NCBI GenBank assembly: GCA_030145015.1
Contig: JAQYWI010000020.1
Location: 1-45,133 of the forward strand
Length of the DNA: 45,133 nucleotides
Source of the DNA: Desulfobacterales bacterium
GTDB lineage: Bacteria > Desulfobacterota > Desulfobacteria > Desulfobacterales > JAHEIW01
Reading direction: 5' to 3'
Under the pieces are notes generated by a model. The model was not told the origin of the DNA. It did no database searches and saw only the letters and a program-made list of their open reading frames with translations. Position numbers and translations under genes: made by a program. Below, one piece after another: positions 24,180 to 32,886 of the stretch; positions within the stretch are counted from its first letter, which is position 1, and each line of letters starts with the position of its first letter.

Positions 24180-26783
24180 ATGCTGAGCGATGAATTGATT
24201 TCCAATCTTCGGCGGGTTGTCGGCTCTAGCCAGGTATCGGTTTCCAACGTGGAGACCGAACTCTATTCCTACGATGCTTCACTGGCGAAAGGGCAACCCG
24301 GTGTGGTTGTCTTCCCGGGCGATACCAGCGAGGCGGCCCGACTTGTTAAAATTACCCGTCAGGCCGGTGTTCCGTTCGTTCCGCGCGGGTTTGGCACCAA
24401 CCTTTCAGGCGGCACGGTATTGATTTCAGGCGGTGTGGTCATCTGCCTGTCGCGTTTAAACCGCATCATTGATATTTCACCGCAGCAGCGCTGTGCGGTC
24501 GTACAACCCGGAGTGACCAATCTCGAACTTCAAAATGCCCTGGCCCCGTTGGGCTTTTTTTATGCACCGGATCCCGCCAGCCAGAAGGTGGCCACCCTCG
24601 GCGGCAATGTGGGTGAAAATTCCGGAGGGCCCCGCTGTCTCAAATACGGTGTTACCACCAACCATATTCTGGGTATGGAAGTGATTCTATCCACCGGTGA
24701 GGTTGTTCGCATCGCAGGACCTGCCTACGATCCGCCGGGATACGACCTTCGAGGTGCCATGGTGGGCAGTGAAGGCACCATGGGTATCGTTACGGAGGTG
24801 ACCGTCAACATCCTGCCGCTGCCCGAAGCGATCATTACCCTGTTGGTCATATATGATGATATTGCCGATGCCGCGCGCTCGGTATCGGATATCGTGTCTG
24901 CGGGTATTGTACCCACTACGCTTGAAATGATGGACGCACCGATTATCAAGGCAGTTGAAGACAGTTACGCTTGCGGTTATCCCCGGGATGCGGCGGCGGT
25001 CCTGATTATTGAAGTGGAAGGGTTGTCTGTCGGACTTAAAGATCAAGCGGGGCAAATCAGCGCGCTGTGTTTTAAAAATAAATGCCGCGATATTCGTGAA
25101 GCCAAGGATGACGCGGAACGCAACCGGCTCTGGGAAGGCCGACGCGGTGCGTTTGGTGCGGTTGCACGTCTGGCACCTAACTATCTGGTCAACGATTGCA
25201 CGGTGCCGCGTACAAAGCTTCCCGAAGCCCTGTCCCAGGTAGCGGCGATTGTTAAAAAACATAATTTTGAACATGGGAATGTGTTTCATGCCGGCGACGG
25301 CAACCTACATCCGCTGATATTTTTTGATTCACGCGATGCCGATCAACTGAAGCGCGTTAAAAAGGCCGGCTGGGAAATCATGGAAGCCTGCGTGGCGCTG
25401 GGCGGCACCATTTCCGGCGAACACGGAGTGGGTCTGGAAAAAATAGACGCCATGCGTTTGATTTTTTCCGAACAGGATTTTGCAGCGCAGCGCGCCTTGC
25501 AGCAGGCCTTCGATCCGGAAGGCCTCCTTAATCCGGGCAAAGTCATCCCCGCCTGCATTCAAAAAGAAAATGCCGCCGCTGCGAAATCCGCTGAGAAGTT
25601 TCTCACCGAGACAACCGCTGCCGGAGCCGAAGCTGAAATTATCGAAAAAATTCAGCACGCGGTTTCAAGCGGAAAAGGGCTCTTGCCCACCGGGTGCGGC
25701 ACCTTGCGTCATTTTGGCAACCTGTCCGACGGCAATAATGAATTTTTAAATAGTTCCGGACTTAACGCGGTTATCGATATTGATCCGAATAATCAAGTGA
25801 TTACAGCCGGAGCCGGTTTGTCTCTTGACACGCTTCAGTTGCAGCTGGCTGAAAAAAATCAATGGCTGCCCATCAGACCGCCGTTTGCGATCCAGGGACA
25901 TTCGTTCGGGGGTATTATGGCCCTGGCAGCCTGCGGCCCGGAGCGCTTGCATTACAGAGCACCTCGAGATCTGGTACTCGGATTGCGCTTTATTAATGGC
26001 AGCGGCCAAAAAATTTCAACCGGAGGCAAGGTGGTCAAAAATGTCGCCGGTTACGATATGACGCGATTGATGATCGGATCGGCGGGTACGTTAGGGCTGA
26101 TCACGGAAGTGACCAGTCGGATTACGACAATGCCCGAGCGATGTTCGGCCATCAGTGCCGCAGGATCGTTAGCGCTGTGTGCCGCATTGGCCGGCAAGGT
26201 GATAACCTCGAACCTGTCACCGGTATTTGTGGCGGCCCTTCTTGAAAATAGGAAGGACGCCGAAATCGAACGTTGGAGCTGGAAGCTGTTGATCGGATTC
26301 GAAGGGTTTGAAAAGATCGTTGAAGAGCAGCTCAAAAGGACCGCGAAGTTGTTGGAAGAAGGCGGAATGGAATATAGAAACCAGGAGGCCTATGCGGTCC
26401 AGGATGGAATTTTCGGCGGTATTTATACGGAACTGGGTCAAGCGGCGTTTATCCTGCGGGCAGACCTGCCCCTAGATGAAGTGGCCGGCTTTGTTGCGTT
26501 TCTGAGCAGCAGGCTGAGGGATGCCAAAATGTTTCTGGATTTCGGATGCGGCCGTATACTTGCCGGCTTTGAAGTTATGCAAGCTGACGGGTGGCAGCAA
26601 ATCTGTGATTTTGGCGCTAAACGGGGCGGTCATGTGTTGCTGGAAAAGGCACCTGTTGAATTTAAGAAGCACAACGATGTCTTCGGCCCGGCCCGGCCGG
26701 AATGGAAAATCATGCATCGCATCAAGGCCGCTCTGGATCCACACAATATCTTTGCCCCCGGCCGCCTGCCGGGAAAAGTCTGA
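24180..26783 (+). CDS. glcD/glcE: Glycolate oxidase GlcD-GlcE fusion (two FAD-type domains)
   Basis: 867 residues made of two PCMH-type FAD proteins in line. Residues 1-465 are GlcD: P-R-G-F-G-T-N-L-S-G-G (68-78), G-G-N-V-G-E-N-S-G-G-P-R, G-S-E-G-T-M-G-I-V-T-E and the catalytic E-H-G-V-G-L-E-K. Residues about 485-867 are GlcE: G-C-G-T-L-R-H-F-G, A-G-A-G-L-S-L-D-T-L, A-P-R-D-L-V-L-G and K-N-V-A-G-Y-D-M-T-R-L-M-I-G-S. In E. coli these are separate subunits that, with GlcF, oxidise glycolate to glyoxylate. The linker (about 466-484) is rich in Ala, Glu and Lys. The fusion fixes a one-to-one ratio. glcF follows after 124 bases. A related D-lactate dehydrogenase activity cannot be excluded, but the neighbours favour glycolate. 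Confidence 0.9.
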   Translation: MLSDELISNLRRVVGSSQVSVSNVETELYSYDASLAKGQPGVVVFPGDTSEAARLVKITRQAGVPFVPRGFGTNLSGGTVLISGGVVICLSRLNRIIDISPQQRCAVVQPGVTNLELQNALAPLGFFYAPDPASQKVATLGGNVGENSGGPRCLKYGVTTNHILGMEVILSTGEVVRIAGPAYDPPGYDLRGAMVGSEGTMGIVTEVTVNILPLPEAIITLLVIYDDIADAARSVSDIVSAGIVPTTLEMMDAPIIKAVEDSYACGYPRDAAAVLIIEVEGLSVGLKDQAGQISALCFKNKCRDIREAKDDAERNRLWEGRRGAFGAVARLAPNYLVNDCTVPRTKLPEALSQVAAIVKKHNFEHGNVFHAGDGNLHPLIFFDSRDADQLKRVKKAGWEIMEACVALGGTISGEHGVGLEKIDAMRLIFSEQDFAAQRALQQAFDPEGLLNPGKVIPACIQKENAAAAKSAEKFLTETTAAGAEAEIIEKIQHAVSSGKGLLPTGCGTLRHFGNLSDGNNEFLNSSGLNAVIDIDPNNQVITAGAGLSLDTLQLQLAEKNQWLPIRPPFAIQGHSFGGIMALAACGPERLHYRAPRDLVLGLRFINGSGQKISTGGKVVKNVAGYDMTRLMIGSAGTLGLITEVTSRITTMPERCSAISAAGSLALCAALAGKVITSNLSPVFVAALLENRKDAEIERWSWKLLIGFEGFEKIVEEQLKRTAKLLEEGGMEYRNQEAYAVQDGIFGGIYTELGQAAFILRADLPLDEVAGFVAFLSSRLRDAKMFLDFGCGRILAGFEVMQADGWQQICDFGAKRGGHVLLEKAPVEFKKHNDVFGPARPEWKIMHRIKAALDPHNIFAPGRLPGKV

Positions 26784-26907
26784 GCATAAATGCTCAGTGT
26801 CAGTTGTCAGTAGTCCGCCGTCTGTGGTTGAATCGGGCCTTTCATTAAATTCGGAATTTTATGCAACGGCCAACGGACGACACACAACGAACAGTTTGTT
26901 TATTTAG

Positions 26908-28182
26908 ATGAGCCGGTTAGATGTATTTCAGATGAATCGTACCGACATCTCCAAATACTACGACGAAATTTCCCACTGCAACCGCTGCGGGTTCTGTCAG
27001 GTGGCATGCCCGATCTTCCGATCCACCGGCCATGAGACCGGGGTGGCTCGCGGACGACTGGCCCTTTTGCGCGCCATCATTGAGGGGCGTCTGCATTGGA
27101 ATCGAGAAGTAGAAGAACCCCTTTTTGATTGTTTGCTCTGCGGTGCCTGTACCGCCAATTGCTTTCCGGCAATCCCTACTTCCGATCTGGTTATCAGGGC
27201 CCGGTCGGAATATCTGGAAAAGGTCGGGCGCAAATCCATTCACCGCCTGCTGTTTGAACACCTCTTACCTTACCCCCGACGATTGCATTTGGCCGCCCGG
27301 GCGGTAGCGCTGGGAAAAAATACCGGGGCTACGGATCTGGCGCGTGCACTGGGATTGTTGAAAATTTTCGGCCGCGACTTTGTGCATGCCAATGAAATTG
27401 TCGAGCGATTTCCCAGCCAGGCCTTTAGAGATAAAATCAAAACCGGTAGGCATAAAGGCAACGGTCAATCTCTGCGTATCGGTTATTTTGTGGGTTGCGG
27501 GGTTGATATCATTAGCCAGGATGCCGGGCAAGCGACCCTGCAGCTTTTGAAAAAAATCGGCCAGACCGTCGATGTGCTCGAAAATTGCTGTTGCGGCTTG
27601 CCCGCCTGGTCCTATGGTGATTTGAAAGCGGCCCGCAAACTTGCTGTTAAAAATTTATCGATTCTAGCGTCTGAAAAATTTGATGTTATTGTCACAGATT
27701 GCTCCAGTTGTGCCTCTTTTTTAAAAAAATATCCTCAACTTTTCCCGGAGGCAGATCAACACCATCAAAAAGCCGGGGCTGTCTCCGCCCGGGTAAAAGA
27801 TATGGTGCAATTGATTCATACCATGAAAGCGGATGCGCCTTTGTCGGATCCGGCCGTTAGCGTCACCTATCATCATCCCTGTCACGCCGCCCGGGGCCAG
27901 GGGCTGCTTGAAGAGCCCGCTGAAATTCTTAACCAATTGCCCGGGGTTGAATACCGCCCGCTGCCTGAAGCAGACTGGTGTTGCGGCGGTGCAGGCTCCT
28001 ATGCGTTCTCGCATTATGAGCTGTCGCAGCAGGTATTGGATCGGAAAATGGAGAATCTTAAAAAAACCGGCGCCGATCTGTTGGTAACCTCATGCCCGGC
28101 CTGCATCATGCATCTCTCATACGGTGTGCGCAAACACGGCCTGAGCACCAAGGTTTGCCACATATCTGAACTGATTAAATAG
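26908..28182 (+). CDS. glcF: Glycolate oxidase iron-sulfur subunit GlcF
   Basis: 424 residues. Two 4Fe-4S clusters are bound by Cys24, 27, 30, 34 and Cys75, 78, 81, 85 (each C-x2-C-x2-C-x3-C followed by Pro or Phe-Pro). Two CCG domains follow: E-N-C-C-C-G-L-P-A-W and W-C-C-G-G-A-G-S-Y, typical of GlcF, LutA and HdrB-like proteins. It takes electrons from the GlcDE flavins towards the quinone pool or another carrier. The ATG at 26908 has no clear ribosome site, and an ATG eight codons later is an alternative. The 124-base gap before it contains short repeated words (GTCAGT-type) rather than a promoter. Confidence 0.9.
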   Translation: MSRLDVFQMNRTDISKYYDEISHCNRCGFCQVACPIFRSTGHETGVARGRLALLRAIIEGRLHWNREVEEPLFDCLLCGACTANCFPAIPTSDLVIRARSEYLEKVGRKSIHRLLFEHLLPYPRRLHLAARAVALGKNTGATDLARALGLLKIFGRDFVHANEIVERFPSQAFRDKIKTGRHKGNGQSLRIGYFVGCGVDIISQDAGQATLQLLKKIGQTVDVLENCCCGLPAWSYGDLKAARKLAVKNLSILASEKFDVIVTDCSSCASFLKKYPQLFPEADQHHQKAGAVSARVKDMVQLIHTMKADAPLSDPAVSVTYHHPCHAARGQGLLEEPAEILNQLPGVEYRPLPEADWCCGGAGSYAFSHYELSQQVLDRKMENLKKTGADLLVTSCPACIMHLSYGVRKHGLSTKVCHISELIK

Positions 28183-28199
28183 CCACCAGGCGCTGTTAG

Positions 28200-28320
28200 G
28201 TTTCAGGTTTCGGGTGTCAGGTGTCAGCTAACAGATGACAGTAAACAGAAAGCAGTCTGCCCTTTGTCTCTGTCCACTGTATTTTCCTGACACCTGAACA
28301 CTGACACCTGACACCTGATA
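28200..28320. repeat. Palindrome built from CAGGTGT words
   Basis: GTGTCAGGTGTCAG at 28214-28227 is matched by its perfect complement at 28301-28314, and each arm is itself a string of near-identical seven-base words. It separates glcF from the aldolase gene. The tail of a similar string (CTGACACCTGACACCTGAAAC) lies at 44586-44606. Confidence 0.75.
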
Positions 28321-28376
28321 TTATAAGATGAAATGATGGGTCTGAGGCTTATCTAATTAAAAAGGAAAAATAGAGA

Positions 28377-29270
28377 ATGGACAAACTTGACTTACACGGC
28401 ATATTCCCTCCGATTACCACCCCGTTTATCAACGGCAAGGTCGCTTACGACAAACTGGCATCCAATGTGGAAAAGTGGAACCGAACCGGACTGAAGGGTT
28501 TTGTGGTGCTGGGCTCAAACGGCGAATATGTCTATCTTTCTGAGGAAGAAAAGCGCAGGGTTGTCGACTGCGTTGTTCAATCTGCTGCCGATGAGATGCT
28601 GATTATCGCCGGAACCGGTTGCGAATCCACCGCTGAAACCTTAAGGCTCACCGAAGATTGTGCCAGGCTGGGTGCCCATGCCGCTTTGGTGGTCACGCCC
28701 CAATATTATGCCGGCAGGATGAGAGAAAGTGCATTGATGAAGCATTATTCAGAGCTGGCAGATCAATCACCGCTTCCGATTTTGCTGTACAATGTGCCCA
28801 AGTTTACCCATATCAACCTGGCGGCTGATTTTGTTGCCAGGCTTTCAAAGCACCCCAATATTGTTGGCATCAAGGACAGCTCCGCAAATGTTATCCAGCT
28901 CGGAGAAATTTTAAATGGGGTTGCCGGGGGGTTTAATGTGATGGTCGGAACCGCCGGCGTGTTGTTCGCCGGCCTGACGCTTGGATGCGTGGGGGGGGTT
29001 CTGGCGTTGGCCAACATCGCACCGGAGCATTGCGTAAAGATATTTAAACGGGTGCAAGCAGGTGATTTTGAGGCGGCCAGAGACCTTCAGCTTAAAATGC
29101 TTCCGGTCAATCAGGCGGTGACGGCTGTTTACGGAGTACCCGGTTTAAAGGCGGCCATGGATATGCTCGGCTATTTCGGAGGTGACCCGCGCCTGCCCCT
29201 GCTGCCTTCTTCGGAGCGGGAAAGATCAGAGATTGAAGCCATTCTAAAAAAAGCTGACTTGTTAAATTAA
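28377..29270 (+). CDS. DapA-superfamily aldolase, resembles 4-hydroxy-2-oxoglutarate aldolase (HOGA1)
   Basis: 297-residue TIM barrel of the dihydrodipicolinate synthase superfamily. Tyr138 in L-L-Y-N-V-P and the Schiff-base Lys166 in V-G-I-K-D-S-S are in place. Several blocks are closer to animal HOGA1 than to DapA: G-K-V-A-Y-D-K-L, G-F-V-V-L-G-S-N-G-E, A-G-T-G-C-E-S-T, A-A-L-V-V-T-P-Q-Y-Y-A-G-R-M, L-G-C-V-G-G-V-L-A-L-A-N and G-V-P-G-L-K-A-A-M-D. HOGA1 splits 4-hydroxy-2-oxoglutarate, a hydroxyproline breakdown product, into pyruvate and glyoxylate. In this setting it would feed glyoxylate to the aminotransferase. A ribosome site AAGGAAAAATAGAGA precedes it. Its stop overlaps the convergent MFS gene by four bases. 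The enzyme class is sure, the substrate is inferred. Confidence 0.85.
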   Translation: MDKLDLHGIFPPITTPFINGKVAYDKLASNVEKWNRTGLKGFVVLGSNGEYVYLSEEEKRRVVDCVVQSAADEMLIIAGTGCESTAETLRLTEDCARLGAHAALVVTPQYYAGRMRESALMKHYSELADQSPLPILLYNVPKFTHINLAADFVARLSKHPNIVGIKDSSANVIQLGEILNGVAGGFNVMVGTAGVLFAGLTLGCVGGVLALANIAPEHCVKIFKRVQAGDFEAARDLQLKMLPVNQAVTAVYGVPGLKAAMDMLGYFGGDPRLPLLPSSERERSEIEAILKKADLLN

Positions 29271-30499
29271 AATTCTTTTTTTTCTTTGACGATGCTGTAA
29301 AGCCCCCCTGCGATTAACAGCGACAGCGTACACACCAAAAAAGATGCGTCGAAGGCCGCCGGTCCCCGGGAAGCCCCCGGGTAAAGGGCTTGCATCATAA
29401 CCCCCATCCCATGAAGAAAAACCGCCGGGCCCAACATGTTGAAAAAATTGACGCCGGTCATGGCCGCCCCTGCCATTTCTTGGGGCATTAGATCTTTAAT
29501 ATGCGGATACACCAGCATCCCGGCGGCTGAGAAAAACCCGAAAGCAAAGAATAATGCGGCGATGACGATCAGGTCGGCATCTGGTGGAATTGACATAAGA
29601 ACCAGCGCAACCCCGCCATCGATGAGCAGGCAAAAAACGATGATCCATTTACGTGTCCTGAAAATTCTGTCCGACACCGCCCCCCAGAAAGGGCTTCCGA
29701 TAATCATCCCCGTGGTCATCAATAATAAGAGATTGCCGGCCTTTACGGCTGAGTAGCCCATGACTTCCCTCAGAAACGGTCCGGCCCACAGCGCCTGCAG
29801 GGCGGCAAACGTACCGTAGCGAACAAAAGATGTCATCGAGATGATCCAGTAATCTCTCTCTTTTAAGAGCAACGCCAGATTTAAAAAAGCCTGCTTAAAA
29901 CTGATAGTTGACTCCATGCTTGAGGCGTTACGGGTTGCATCTGATGGCCTGTCACGAACGACAATATAAAGCATAAGGACCAATACGAGATTGATGGCGG
30001 CAATTAACTGAAAGCTATGGCGCCAGCCGATTTGTTCTACCAGCATCACCAGCGGGGTCGTTGCCATGATATTCCCGAAGGTGCCGGTTGCAACGACAAG
30101 ACCGGTAAGGGTGGCGAAAATAAGCGGCTCGAACCATTCGGTTAATAGCTTAAAGGTTCCCATTAAATTACAGGCCATGCCGACACCCAGGAGGATGCGG
30201 CCGAATAAGCCCAAACTCAAGGAGTCTGCCAGGGAAAAAATGACCGCACCCACTATGCCCAGCAGCGTCAGGCACGTCATCAGCCGTCGCGGGCCGACTT
30301 TATCTATAAGCAGGATGATGGGGATTTGGGTTATTGCAAAAGCATAAAAAAAAGAAGCCGACATCAATCCCAACCCCTCCGTGTCCAGGGATAGATCGCG
30401 GATTAACTCCGAGGCAATAACGGCGCTGGAAGTCCGATAAAACTGCGATAGGAAAAAAAGCGATGTGGCAAGTATGAATACAATCCAGCGGCGTGGCAT
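29267..30499 (-). CDS. Major facilitator superfamily transporter
   Basis: 410 residues with about twelve hydrophobic segments. After the second segment stands D-K-V-G-P-R-R-L, the MFS motif A loop, and the second half has a matching D-R-I-F-R-T-R-K. The N-terminal segment contains F-Y-R-T-S-S-A-V, common in the sugar-phosphate/organic-acid antiporter branch. The substrate cannot be read. Its position opposite the glyoxylate genes makes a small carboxylate such as glycolate a fair guess. It is a single gene on the minus strand, overlapping the aldolase gene end by four bases. Confidence 0.82.
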   Translation of the reverse strand: MPRRWIVFILATSLFFLSQFYRTSSAVIASELIRDLSLDTEGLGLMSASFFYAFAITQIPIILLIDKVGPRRLMTCLTLLGIVGAVIFSLADSLSLGLFGRILLGVGMACNLMGTFKLLTEWFEPLIFATLTGLVVATGTFGNIMATTPLVMLVEQIGWRHSFQLIAAINLVLVLMLYIVVRDRPSDATRNASSMESTISFKQAFLNLALLLKERDYWIISMTSFVRYGTFAALQALWAGPFLREVMGYSAVKAGNLLLLMTTGMIIGSPFWGAVSDRIFRTRKWIIVFCLLIDGGVALVLMSIPPDADLIVIAALFFAFGFFSAAGMLVYPHIKDLMPQEMAGAAMTGVNFFNMLGPAVFLHGMGVMMQALYPGASRGPAAFDASFLVCTLSLLIAGGLYSIVKEKKEF

Positions 30500-30663
30500 A
30501 ATGATTATCTTTATTGCTGTAATTTAGTCGATTAATTTATTTGGGGCAGTTGCTTTATTATGGGGTCAGGCCTGCTTGTCAAGCACAAAGTATCATATAT
30601 ATTGCATTTTGGTATTTCATCTTTATTATTAAATAGCAATTTGACGACTGTAATTTTATCCAG

Positions 30664-30687
30664 TAAATCCTGTTAATCCTGTCTAAA
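30664..30687. repeat. Solo end of family 3 element
   Basis: TAAATCCTGTTAATCCTGTC followed by TAAA repeats the right end of the 10569-10810 element. It lies 20 bases before the sppA start, where it forms part of the untranslated leader. No left end is found. Confidence 0.55.
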
Positions 30688-30706
30688 GAATTTAAAGGAA
30701 TATAAC

Positions 30707-31693
30707 ATGCGAAGATCACTGTCCATCATTGCCGGATTTGTTGTTCTCTTTCTAATTGGCTGTCAAACGCCCAAGATTAGAATCTTTCCAAGCTATGCGG
30801 ATCCACTGCAAGAGTACACGCTCCAGGGAAAAGAAAAGGGTAAGGTTCTGGTTATTTCGCTAAGGGGAATGATTTCGGATGCTCCCAAAAAGCAGTTTAT
30901 CCGCACCCGGCCGAGTATGGTTCAGGAAATTGTCTCTCAGCTCCGAAAGGCTGAAGATGATCCGGAAGTGAAAGCCGTCCTTTTAAAAATTGATTCACCC
31001 GGCGGATCCGTTATCGCCAGCGATCTGATCTATAATGAAATTGTGGCCTTTAAACAACGCAAGGAAGCCAAAGTGGTGGTTGCCATGATGGGAGTGGCTG
31101 CTTCCGGCGGGTATTATATCTCGCTTCCCGCCGATTTTATTTTGGCGCACCCAACCACAGTTACCGGTTCGATTGGCGTTTTGTTTTTACGCCCCGATCT
31201 GACCGGTCTGATGGAAAAAATTGGTGTTGATGTGAATGTAAGCAAAACGGGTAAAAACAAAGACATGGGCTCCTCCTTCCGGCAGGCGACCGAGGAAGAG
31301 CAGAAAATTACCCAGGATCTTATCGATCAGCTGGCCGATCGATTTTTAGATCGTATTGCCGAACATCGCAAACTTGACCCAAAGAACTTAAAGGAAATTT
31401 CCTCCGCCCGTATTTACCTGGCGCAGGACGCCTTAAATTTGGGTTTGGTCGACCGCGTCGGATATCTTGATGAGGCTGTTAGCGAGGCAAAAAAGCTGGC
31501 GGAACTGCCGGTCGATGCAAAGGTTGTGGTTTATCGCCGAACAGAGTATCCGGATGATAACCTATACAACACTGCTACATCTCGTTATGAAGGCGGCGGT
31601 CTGTCGATTATATCATTGGACCTTCCCGGCGCATTGGCGCCGTTACAAACCGGCTTCTACTACCTGTGGCATCCCGGCGCCTGGGATCAATGA
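30707..31693 (+). CDS. sppA: Signal peptide peptidase SppA, lipoprotein form
   Basis: 328 residues with a lipoprotein signal (lipobox L-I-G-C, Cys19). The peptidase S49 domain covers about 45-280. The nucleophile is Ser133 in V-A-A-S-G-G-Y-Y, preceded by K-I-D-S-P-G-G-S-V (94-102). T-G-S-I-G-V-L follows, and the general-base lysine is in G-K-N-K-D-M-G-S (about 185). SppA cuts up leftover signal peptides in the membrane. Here lipidation instead of a membrane helix would place the active site in the periplasm. A ribosome site AAAGGAATATAAC is present. It is a single gene, converging on an alpha/beta hydrolase gene with 33 bases between. Confidence 0.9.
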   Translation: MRRSLSIIAGFVVLFLIGCQTPKIRIFPSYADPLQEYTLQGKEKGKVLVISLRGMISDAPKKQFIRTRPSMVQEIVSQLRKAEDDPEVKAVLLKIDSPGGSVIASDLIYNEIVAFKQRKEAKVVVAMMGVAASGGYYISLPADFILAHPTTVTGSIGVLFLRPDLTGLMEKIGVDVNVSKTGKNKDMGSSFRQATEEEQKITQDLIDQLADRFLDRIAEHRKLDPKNLKEISSARIYLAQDALNLGLVDRVGYLDEAVSEAKKLAELPVDAKVVVYRRTEYPDDNLYNTATSRYEGGGLSIISLDLPGALAPLQTGFYYLWHPGAWDQ

Positions 31694-31726
31694 TGCCGTA
31701 TTTTTCCATCCGTTCAACGGACCAAC

Positions 31727-32737
31727 CTATCTATCCGGAACACACGCTGCGGGTCCATATAGCAAATGCGTGATGGTTGTATCCACAATCTCCTTCCACA
31801 TGTGTTTTCCGACGGCTGCTTCATCAATAAGAATATGATGCATTTCTATTTCAGTCGCCGTCTGGTCCTTCTTCACAGGATGTAAATTCCATTGATCAAG
31901 GTTTAGTTTCCGGATCATATTTTGAAGTCCGGAAAATGAAATAAGCTCGTCCTGCTTATCGATAAAAACCACCGTCGGAACGTTTATTTTAGGATCCGGA
32001 TGTTTTTCAAAATGCTTGGATGCTTCGAATAAGGCATTGTAAGCGGCCATGGGTGTTCCTTTATTTGCACGGTAAGACGCGGGGGCAAAGCTTGGAACAA
32101 CCAGTCCCTCAAATGGCGACATCGTTTTTAAAAGAAAATTGCGCTTATGCATTTTTAGGGCCGGAGCAAAAAGGACCATTTTGTCAAACTTTATATGTGG
32201 ATTTGACGTGAACAGGTCAACGCCAAGCAATCCGCCCATTGAGAAGCCGACAAAGAACAGACAGGTCCCATAGCGCTTGCTTCTTTTTTTAACCTGTTGA
32301 TAGGCCTGATAGGTTTCAGTTCTCCACAGTTGATATGAAACGGATTTGAAGGCCTGCATGCGTGCTTCTGCGCTGTCGGTATCGTTGAGTTGAGAATAGT
32401 TTTCACCATGACCGCGCAAAGAAAGATTTAAACAGTCAATTCCTGCTGCCGTCATTTCTGCGATAATGGATTCCATTTTGTCCGGCCGGGAATTTAGTCC
32501 GTGAATGACGAGGGCCACGCCGTTTAACTTTTCAGGGTTTTTTCTTTGATACCAGCGAATTGCAGAAATCTCAGATTGATTTTTATTAAAATCCTCATCC
32601 GGATTTTTTAAGGCCAGGAAGAGGCCGTTAGAATTCATTGGAGGGCTTTGGCTGGCGGGAAGCGTTTCAGGCAATCCGTAAGCGCCTGCAGTTAGAATGA
32701 GACTTACAAATATTATAGCAATCGACCCGGCTTTCAT
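31727..32737 (-). CDS. Secreted alpha/beta hydrolase (serine aminopeptidase S33 / hydrolase-4 type)
   Basis: 336 residues with a Sec signal peptide (M-K-A-G-S-I-A-I-I-F-V-S-L-I-L-T-A). The fold marks are V-I-H-G-L-N-S near residue 80 (oxyanion strand), the nucleophile elbow G-F-S-M-G-G, the acid in V-F-I-D-K-Q-D-E and the catalytic His in E-M-H-H-I-L. S-L-R-G-H-G-E-N is the lysophospholipase/monoglyceride lipase signature. It probably cuts an ester or lysolipid in the periplasm; substrate unknown. Divergent from the PA2779-family gene, 149 bases apart. Confidence 0.8.
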   Translation of the reverse strand: MKAGSIAIIFVSLILTAGAYGLPETLPASQSPPMNSNGLFLALKNPDEDFNKNQSEISAIRWYQRKNPEKLNGVALVIHGLNSRPDKMESIIAEMTAAGIDCLNLSLRGHGENYSQLNDTDSAEARMQAFKSVSYQLWRTETYQAYQQVKKRSKRYGTCLFFVGFSMGGLLGVDLFTSNPHIKFDKMVLFAPALKMHKRNFLLKTMSPFEGLVVPSFAPASYRANKGTPMAAYNALFEASKHFEKHPDPKINVPTVVFIDKQDELISFSGLQNMIRKLNLDQWNLHPVKKDQTATEIEMHHILIDEAAVGKHMWKEIVDTTITHLLYGPAACVPDR

Positions 32738-32886
32738 GATTAAACCCTTTTGGATTTAGGTTGGTACACTATTTTGTTAAAATTTGGTGTTAAAGTCAAT
32801 CTCAGCATTCCTTTGCGGCAAATAGCAATTGACATCCATATGCGAATTCAATATATAGGCGTCAACTTTCTATTAGGAGGTCAGAT

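Noticed and set aside
24687..25289. 200-codon ORF on the minus strand inside glcDE
   Set aside because: It is antisense to a well-conserved FAD domain, has no ribosome site and no recognisable family text.
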